Below, one piece after another: positions 5,788 through 10,006 of a stretch of 10,006 nucleotides of DNA. The translations under genes and the position numbers were made by a program. The stretch covers positions 1 to 10,006 of the forward strand of contig DATEDX010000170.1 in assembly GCA_035281425.1 (NCBI GenBank). The letters run 5' to 3'. A model generated the notes under the pieces. The model did no database searches, had not been told where the DNA came from, and saw only the letters and a program-made list of their open reading frames with translations. The first letter of the stretch is position 1. Every line of letters starts with the position of its first letter. Source of the stretch: JAICND01 sp035281425 (GTDB lineage Bacteria; Actinomycetota; Acidimicrobiia; Spongiisociales; ZC4RG35).

Positions 5788-6846
5788 CTACTCCGGGGCG
5801 CCCAGGTTGGTGAAGAGGGAGGCGAGCACCGGTAAAGGACGGAGGTTTCCCTCCAAGTCGACCACAGCGTCGAGGACCAGCCCGGCCGCCTCCACCGCTC
5901 GGACCGGAGCTACCTGGGTGAGGGGGGGAAGCGAAAGGTCGCGATTGCGCAACGGGCCCCCCAGCTGCAGGGAAGCGGCGTCGGCATACCAGGAAGCGAG
6001 GATCTCCAGACCACCGGTCAGCAAGGAATGCATTGCCCTTTTCTTGGCCCGCTCCCGAGCCTCGGCCGTGGGGTAGTCGGCGGCGATTTCGGCGGCCATG
6101 GGATCGAGCATCCCCAGTAGTTCGTCGGCAAGCAGGAATGCATCTCCGGGTCGCCCGGTGAGCCGCTCGGGGATCTGCAGCCAGGCGGCGCGCAGGCCCG
6201 CCACCTCCGGCCTGGTGGCGAGAGCGAGGGCGACCCCGGGTCGCCCCCCCGAGACGAGAGAAACCGCTCTCGCCTGCTCCTCGGCAATGGCCCGGCCAAT
6301 AAGCGACTCGACCAATTCCTGCTCAGGGACTCGGCCCATGTGGATCTGGCGGCAACGGCTGGCGACGGTAGGAGGGAAGTCGTCCTCCGATTCCGCTACC
6401 AGTATGAAAACGAGCGACGGCCCCGGCTCCTCCAGCGTCTTCAGCAACACGTTGGCAGCCTGTTCGGTCATCAGACCCGCCTGGGCGAAGACGAACACCC
6501 TTCTCTCCGCCTCTACCGGAACCAGGGAGGCCTGCGAGACAACCCCTCGGGCCTGATCGACTCCGAGGCTGGTGCGGCCTTCCGGTTCCAGCTCAACCAG
6601 GTCGGGATGGTTTCCGGACAGCACCCGCCGGCAGCTGCGGCAGGGCGTTTCATGCTCTCCCCCTTCCGGGCACAACAGCAACATGGCAAAGCCCCGTGCC
6701 ACGGTGGACTTGCCCACTCCCAAGGGGCCGGTGAAGAGATAGGCGTGGGCCGGGGTGGCCAGGTCGCGACGCAGCAACTCAATCACCCGTCGGTGTCCGA
6801 TCAATCCCTCGAAGGCGTCGAAGGTTGCCGCCGTTTCAATGGCCAC
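5788..6846 (-). CDS. holB: DNA polymerase III delta-prime subunit (clamp loader)
   Basis: This subunit of the clamp loader helps place the beta sliding clamp on primed DNA. The product is 352 residues. It starts with the FEGLIGHRRVIELL region of clamp-loader ATPases, has a P-loop GPLGVGKST (40-48), cysteines C59, C69 and C72 of the zinc module, and NVLLKTLEEP (132-141). The SRC motif (163-165, in ASRCRQI) supplies the arginine finger to the neighbouring subunit. Unlike E. coli delta-prime, the P-loop looks intact, so nucleotide binding cannot be excluded. The C-terminal collar domain (about 210-350) is diverged but of normal length. The start is GTG at 6846, 11 bases inside tmk. It is the last gene of the MFS-tmk-holB operon. 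The tmk-holB neighbourhood is widely conserved; dTTP supply and replication are thereby co-expressed. Confidence 0.92.
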   Translation of the reverse strand: MAIETAATFDAFEGLIGHRRVIELLRRDLATPAHAYLFTGPLGVGKSTVARGFAMLLLCPEGGEHETPCRSCRRVLSGNHPDLVELEPEGRTSLGVDQARGVVSQASLVPVEAERRVFVFAQAGLMTEQAANVLLKTLEEPGPSLVFILVAESEDDFPPTVASRCRQIHMGRVPEQELVESLIGRAIAEEQARAVSLVSGGRPGVALALATRPEVAGLRAAWLQIPERLTGRPGDAFLLADELLGMLDPMAAEIAADYPTAEARERAKKRAMHSLLTGGLEILASWYADAASLQLGGPLRNRDLSLPPLTQVAPVRAVEAAGLVLDAVVDLEGNLRPLPVLASLFTNLGAPE

Positions 6847-7444
6847 GATGCTCGTTTACCATTTTCAGCACCCGGTTCACAGTCTCATCCACGTCACCCG
6901 TGGCACGCACCAGCATGACCCGCTGGGGCTCGGCGGCGGCCAGCTGGGCGAAGGTCTTCATCACCCGCTCCTGAAAGTCGGCGCCTTCTCCACCGATCCG
7001 GTCGGGGTCCCGCTGGCGGGCCAGACCCACCTCTGCCTCGACATCGAGCACCAGCACCAAGTGAGGAAGAAGGTTTTCCACTGCCCGCAGATTGACCTCC
7101 CTCACCTCCTCCACCCCCAGACCCCGGGCACCGCCTTGATAAGCCAGCGATGAATAGAGGGACCGATCGCTGATCACCACCGATCCCTTCTCCAGCGCCG
7201 GCCGGATTATCTCGGTCACCAACTGGGCGCGTTGGGCGGCGAAGAGCAGGGCCTCACTCCAAGGCGAGAGGGCCGAGGAGTGGAGCAACAAGCGGCGTAT
7301 CTCCTCCCCGAGGGGGGTCCCGCCTGGCTCTCGCACCACCACCACCGTTTCCCCCTCCCCGCGCAGGATCTCGGCGAGACGGGTGGCGACGCTGGTCTTA
7401 CCTGCCCCTTCACCTCCCTCCAGGGCCAGATAGAACCCGTTCAC
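6836..7444 (-). CDS. tmk: dTMP (thymidylate) kinase
   Basis: This enzyme phosphorylates dTMP to dTDP with ATP, the step shared by de novo and salvage routes to dTTP. The product is 202 residues, the normal length. It shows the P-loop EGGEGAGKT (9-17), REPGGTPLGE (38-47), the DRS motif (93-95) followed by SSLAYQGGARG, and a LID region RQRDPDRI (143-150) rich in arginine. Arginines in the LID and none in the P-loop correspond to the bacterial type II class. The start is GTG at 7444, overlapping the stop of the MFS gene as GTGA. Its own stop lies inside holB. The coupling suggests co-translation of all three proteins. In several actinobacteria an MFS domain and dTMP kinase are, as I recall, one polypeptide; here they are clearly separate genes. 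Confidence 0.96.
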   Translation of the reverse strand: MNGFYLALEGGEGAGKTSVATRLAEILRGEGETVVVVREPGGTPLGEEIRRLLLHSSALSPWSEALLFAAQRAQLVTEIIRPALEKGSVVISDRSLYSSLAYQGGARGLGVEEVREVNLRAVENLLPHLVLVLDVEAEVGLARQRDPDRIGGEGADFQERVMKTFAQLAAAEPQRVMLVRATGDVDETVNRVLKMVNEHRGH

Positions 7445-8871
7445 GGCTCCTCGTGGTCGGTGTCGTCGGTGGGGGTTAGGCCCCGGCGGCGCCGATCACC
7501 CCTCATCCAGGTGATGGCATCTCCGGCTTCGGCCAGGGTGGCGAGTTGCTCCTCATCGAAACTGGCCCGCATCCAGTCGCTGCGGGCAGCCCACAGCACT
7601 GCCAACCCGGAAAGCAGCACGACCGCGCCCCCGAGGACGATCACCGCCCGGATCCCCTCATTGAGCTCGCCGGTGAAGACCCCGTCGAGAGCAGCTGCCC
7701 CCACCCCCGCGAGGGCGAAGGAGATGAGCAAGGCGGTGCGAGCAAAGGTGAACATCGCCCCGAAGGTGCGGCCCCGCAGCTCGTCGGGGACCGAGGCGTG
7801 GAGGTGGGTGAAGCCGGTGACATACGCCGTCCCCGTACCCACCCCGGTGAGCAAGGTCCAGCCAGCGGCAGCCGCCACTCGGTCGGAAAGACCCGTGAAG
7901 ATGATCCCCAGACTGGTGGCCAGGAGGCTCAAGGCGAACACCACCTGGCGGCGGGTGTTCATCGTCCCCAGCACGGTCACTCCCAACATTCCCACTCCCA
8001 CCCCCACCCCCAGGGAGGTGACGATGAGTCCGTACCCAGAGTCGGACGCCCGCAGCACCTGCTCGGCGAAGGGTTGGCCGATGACCATCAGCGCTCCTCC
8101 ACCAAACAGCCCCGCCGCCATCCCCAAAATCATGCGCCGGATCGGCCCACTTCGAACCACGTAGCGGAATCCCTCCGCCACGTCGCGAAGCGGGGCTTTG
8201 AGGTCAAGTTTGGAGCGGGCCCGGCGGCGACGGGGTAGCACCACGTTGGGGATGGGAGTGAAGGCCACGATCACTGCCGAGACGAAAAAGGTGAAAGAGT
8301 CGAAGGCGAACGCCGTAGCGATGGAGGGTCCAAAACTGCCGTAGTCCGGTAGGCGAGCGCCGACCTCGCTCAAACCGGCGAACAGGGCGGCACCGATGGG
8401 GGCGGTGCCGTAGCTCGACAACAAGGCCAATCCGTTGGCGGTAAGTAGATGGCGGGCCGGGATCAGGGTAGGGACTACCGCCTCCCGAGCGGGCTGACGG
8501 ATGATGGCGAGTAGCTCGGTGAGGAAGGTCACCAAGAACAGGACCCGAAAGTTGTCGACGAAGATCAACGAGGCGGCTAGCAAGGCCCGCCCCCAGTCGC
8601 TGAAGAGCATGGTCAGCTTGCGGTTCCAGCGGTCGGCTACCACCCCCGCTACCACTCCCAGCAACAGCCCAGGCAGAATCCTCCCCACCAGGGGGACGAG
8701 AATCCCGATCCCGGCAGCTGCTCCCCCGCCGGCGATGCGGGCGGCGAGGGCGAAAGAGGCGAACAGGGCTACCCAGTCGCCCAAGCTGGAAATAGCTTGC
8801 GACCACCAAAGCCGGGCGAAGGGGCCTCTAGTTATGAGATGCCGGCCCGAGAGCTGTTCGATCGTTTCCAC
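7441..8871 (-). CDS. MFS transporter, upstream of and coupled to tmk
   Basis: This 476-residue membrane protein has about 11-12 hydrophobic segments (roughly 28-46, 56-78, 97-118, 143-165, 187-207, 244-266, 281-302, 309-327, 334-354, 373-393 and 409-428). The motif-A loop between helices 2 and 3 reads GVVADRWNRK (76-85), and a basic central loop RRRRARSK (214-221) separates the halves. It resembles the EntS-like/MFS_3 branch of efflux carriers. The substrate cannot be told from sequence. Helix 7 contains a GVGVGVG run (288-294). After the last helix an acidic and basic cytoplasmic tail of about 48 residues (429-476) leads straight to the tmk start. ATG 8871 places a short cytoplasmic N-terminus before helix 1. 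The gene is divergent from topA across a 119-base gap. The MFS identity is firm; the tight link to tmk hints at a role other than generic drug export. Confidence 0.88.
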   Translation of the reverse strand: METIEQLSGRHLITRGPFARLWWSQAISSLGDWVALFASFALAARIAGGGAAAGIGILVPLVGRILPGLLLGVVAGVVADRWNRKLTMLFSDWGRALLAASLIFVDNFRVLFLVTFLTELLAIIRQPAREAVVPTLIPARHLLTANGLALLSSYGTAPIGAALFAGLSEVGARLPDYGSFGPSIATAFAFDSFTFFVSAVIVAFTPIPNVVLPRRRRARSKLDLKAPLRDVAEGFRYVVRSGPIRRMILGMAAGLFGGGALMVIGQPFAEQVLRASDSGYGLIVTSLGVGVGVGMLGVTVLGTMNTRRQVVFALSLLATSLGIIFTGLSDRVAAAAGWTLLTGVGTGTAYVTGFTHLHASVPDELRGRTFGAMFTFARTALLISFALAGVGAAALDGVFTGELNEGIRAVIVLGGAVVLLSGLAVLWAARSDWMRASFDEEQLATLAEAGDAITWMRGDRRRRGLTPTDDTDHEEP

Positions 8872-8909
8872 AGGACGCCTACCGGTCGGTGAGGGTGGGG
8901 GCAGACAAA

Positions 8910-8936
8910 GGAATTGACAGCGGACGCTAGACGGTT
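8910..8936 (+). promoter_or_regulatory. Candidate SigR-type promoter (GGAAT-N19-GTT) upstream of topA
   Basis: GGAAT at 8910-8914 and GTT at 8934-8936 are separated by 19 bases, fitting the GGAAT-N18/19-GTT pattern known for SigR/SigH promoters. Initiation would fall about 47 bases before the topA ATG. The same segment contains two TTGACA hexamers (8914-8919 and 8935-8940) 21 bases apart, each a perfect housekeeping -35. Neither has a good -10 at 16-18 bases. Which sigma factor is used cannot be settled from sequence. The call is a pattern match in the only gap available to drive topA. Confidence 0.35.
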
Positions 8937-8990
8937 GACAGTGAAATTAGGGCAAACCGCTCCGGCGGGCCAACCTTCACCCCTGATCTC

Positions 8991-10006
8991 ATGAAACTCA
9001 TCATCGTCGAATCGCCCACCAAAGCCCGAACCATCTCCCGCTTCCTCGGGGGAGAAGTGGTGGTGGAGGCGTCCATGGGCCACATCCGGGATCTGCCTCG
9101 ATCGGCGGCAGAGGTGCCGGAAAAGTACAAGGGAGAAGACTGGGCACGGCTGGGTGTCAACGTCGAGGAAGGTTTCGAGCCCCTCTACATCATCCCCAAG
9201 GAGCGCCGGGAACAAGTCAAGAAGTTGCGGGAGCTGCTCAAATCGGCCGAAGAGCTTTACCTCGCCACCGACGAAGACCGGGAAGGCGAATCGATCGCCT
9301 GGCACTTGACCGAGGTGCTCCAACCCAAGGTCGAGGTCAAAAGGATGGTCTTCCACGAGATCACCGAGCCTGCCATCCGTCAGGCTTTCGAGTCGCCCCG
9401 CCAGATCGACCAAAGGCTCGTCGACGCCCAGGAGGCACGGCGCATTCTCGACCGCTTGTACGGCTATGAGCTCTCGCCCGTGTTGTGGCGCCGGGTTCGC
9501 CAGGGACTGTCGGCGGGTCGGGTGCAAAGTGTGGCGGTAAGGATGGTGGTGGAGCGCGAACGAGAACGGATCCGATTCCGCTCCGCCTCCTATTGGGACG
9601 TTGAAGGCATCTTCGCATCGGAGGGATCGAAGGAGGAGTTCCCGGCGAGCCTGGTGGCGGTGGACGGGGTCGCGGTCGCCCAAGGCAGCGACTTCGACCA
9701 AGGCGGGCAGCTGACCAACGAGAAGGTCGTGGTGCTCGAGGAAGAGCGAGCCCGACTTCTGGCCGCCGAGTTGGCACCGGCCACCTTCACGGTGTCGAGT
9801 CTGGAGACCAAGCCCTACCGGCGAAGCCCCTACCCACCGTTCCGCACCTCCACATTGCAGCAGGAGGCGGGACGCAAGCTTCGCTTCGACTCGAAGAGGA
9901 CCATGTCGGTTGCGCAAAAGCTCTACGAGGCGGGGTACATCACCTATATGCGTACCGACTCCACCGCCCTCTCCGAGGCGGCGGTGGCCGCGGCCCGGGC
10001 TCAGAT
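8991..10006 (+). CDS. topA: DNA topoisomerase I, N-terminal part (cut by the right window edge)
   Basis: Type IA topoisomerase relaxes negative supercoils by cutting one strand through a 5'-phosphotyrosine link. The first 338 codons are present and the frame is open to the edge. The TOPRIM domain shows E7 in LIIVESPTKA and the acidic triad motif DEDREGE (94-100). Later come FHEIT (121-125), LVDAQEARRILDRLYGYELSP (143-163), and LSAGRVQSVAVRMV (173-186). The strand-passage site GYITYMRTDST has the catalytic tyrosine at Y319 and R321 beside it. ATG 8991 puts the TOPRIM strand at the N-terminus, as in the family; no Shine-Dalgarno precedes it. The remaining core and the C-terminal domain lie outside the window. 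It is divergent from the MFS-tmk-holB operon; topA near tmk and holB is common in actinobacteria. Confidence 0.97.
   Translation, partial: MKLIIVESPTKARTISRFLGGEVVVEASMGHIRDLPRSAAEVPEKYKGEDWARLGVNVEEGFEPLYIIPKERREQVKKLRELLKSAEELYLATDEDREGESIAWHLTEVLQPKVEVKRMVFHEITEPAIRQAFESPRQIDQRLVDAQEARRILDRLYGYELSPVLWRRVRQGLSAGRVQSVAVRMVVERERERIRFRSASYWDVEGIFASEGSKEEFPASLVAVDGVAVAQGSDFDQGGQLTNEKVVVLEEERARLLAAELAPATFTVSSLETKPYRRSPYPPFRTSTLQQEAGRKLRFDSKRTMSVAQKLYEAGYITYMRTDSTALSEAAVAAARAQ

Noticed and set aside
7232..8164. 310-residue plus-strand open frame opposite tmk and the MFS gene
   Set aside because: Ser/Arg/Pro-rich with no domain; it spans the junction of two well-supported minus-strand genes.
8832..9917. 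Long 361-residue open frame on the minus strand opposite topA
   Set aside because: The plus strand encodes TopA with all its motifs across the same region. The minus frame has no recognisable domain and also runs through the divergent gap into the MFS start; it is a shadow of G/C-rich third positions.
1..10006. Mobile element, prophage, toxin-antitoxin or defence island
   Set aside because: No transposase, integrase, recombinase, terminal repeats or defence domains were seen. The tRNA gene has no visible att duplication within the window, and all genes are core-type with uniform base composition by eye.

Overview
The window is GC-rich, densely packed bacterial chromosome. It reads as a high-GC actinobacterium, possibly from an Acidimicrobiia-like lineage. 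Evidence for this is a SigR/RsrA-type thiol-stress sigma/anti-sigma pair, a DUF2342 (zincin_2) metalloprotease next to tilS-hpt-ftsH (an order I recall from Streptomyces and mycobacteria), strongly G/C-ended codons, frequent GTG starts, and a short secreted-type protein with runs of Thr. The exact lineage is inference. There are 12 protein genes (two cut by the window edges) and one tRNA gene. Gaps total only about 700 bases and no gap exceeds 160 bases.

Layout. Minus strand, read right to left from 4484 to 1: a 98-residue Thr-rich single-span membrane protein, a DUF2342 metalloprotease, tilS (lysidine synthetase), hpt (hypoxanthine phosphoribosyltransferase), a short sensorless histidine kinase, a 152-base gap, then ftsH, which runs off the left edge. 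The first four genes overlap one another by 4 to 22 bases, so they probably form one translationally coupled operon. The kinase follows hpt by 18 bases. Next comes a separate minus-strand pair, 5440 to 4642: an ECF sigma factor of the SigR/SigH type overlapping its zinc-binding anti-sigma partner. A tRNA-Thr(CGU) lies on the plus strand at 5590-5661. A third minus-strand operon, 8871 to 5788, holds an MFS transporter, tmk (dTMP kinase) and holB (clamp-loader delta-prime), again overlapping. topA starts divergently at 8991 and runs off the right edge with its active-site tyrosine inside the window.

Functional themes. The window is housekeeping information processing: tRNA decoding, purine salvage, dTTP supply, replication clamp loading and DNA topology, plus membrane protein quality control (FtsH) and a redox-stress sigma switch. 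I see no phage, transposon, CRISPR, toxin-antitoxin or defence module, and no plausible wholly new system.

The items most worth a second look are: the orphan kinase between hpt and ftsH; a possible SigR-type promoter in front of topA; an RsrA homologue with a rearranged N-terminal cysteine pattern; an MFS-tmk pair that is separate here but, as I recall, fused in other actinobacteria; and two unrelated intergenic tandem repeats that both have a 7-base unit.
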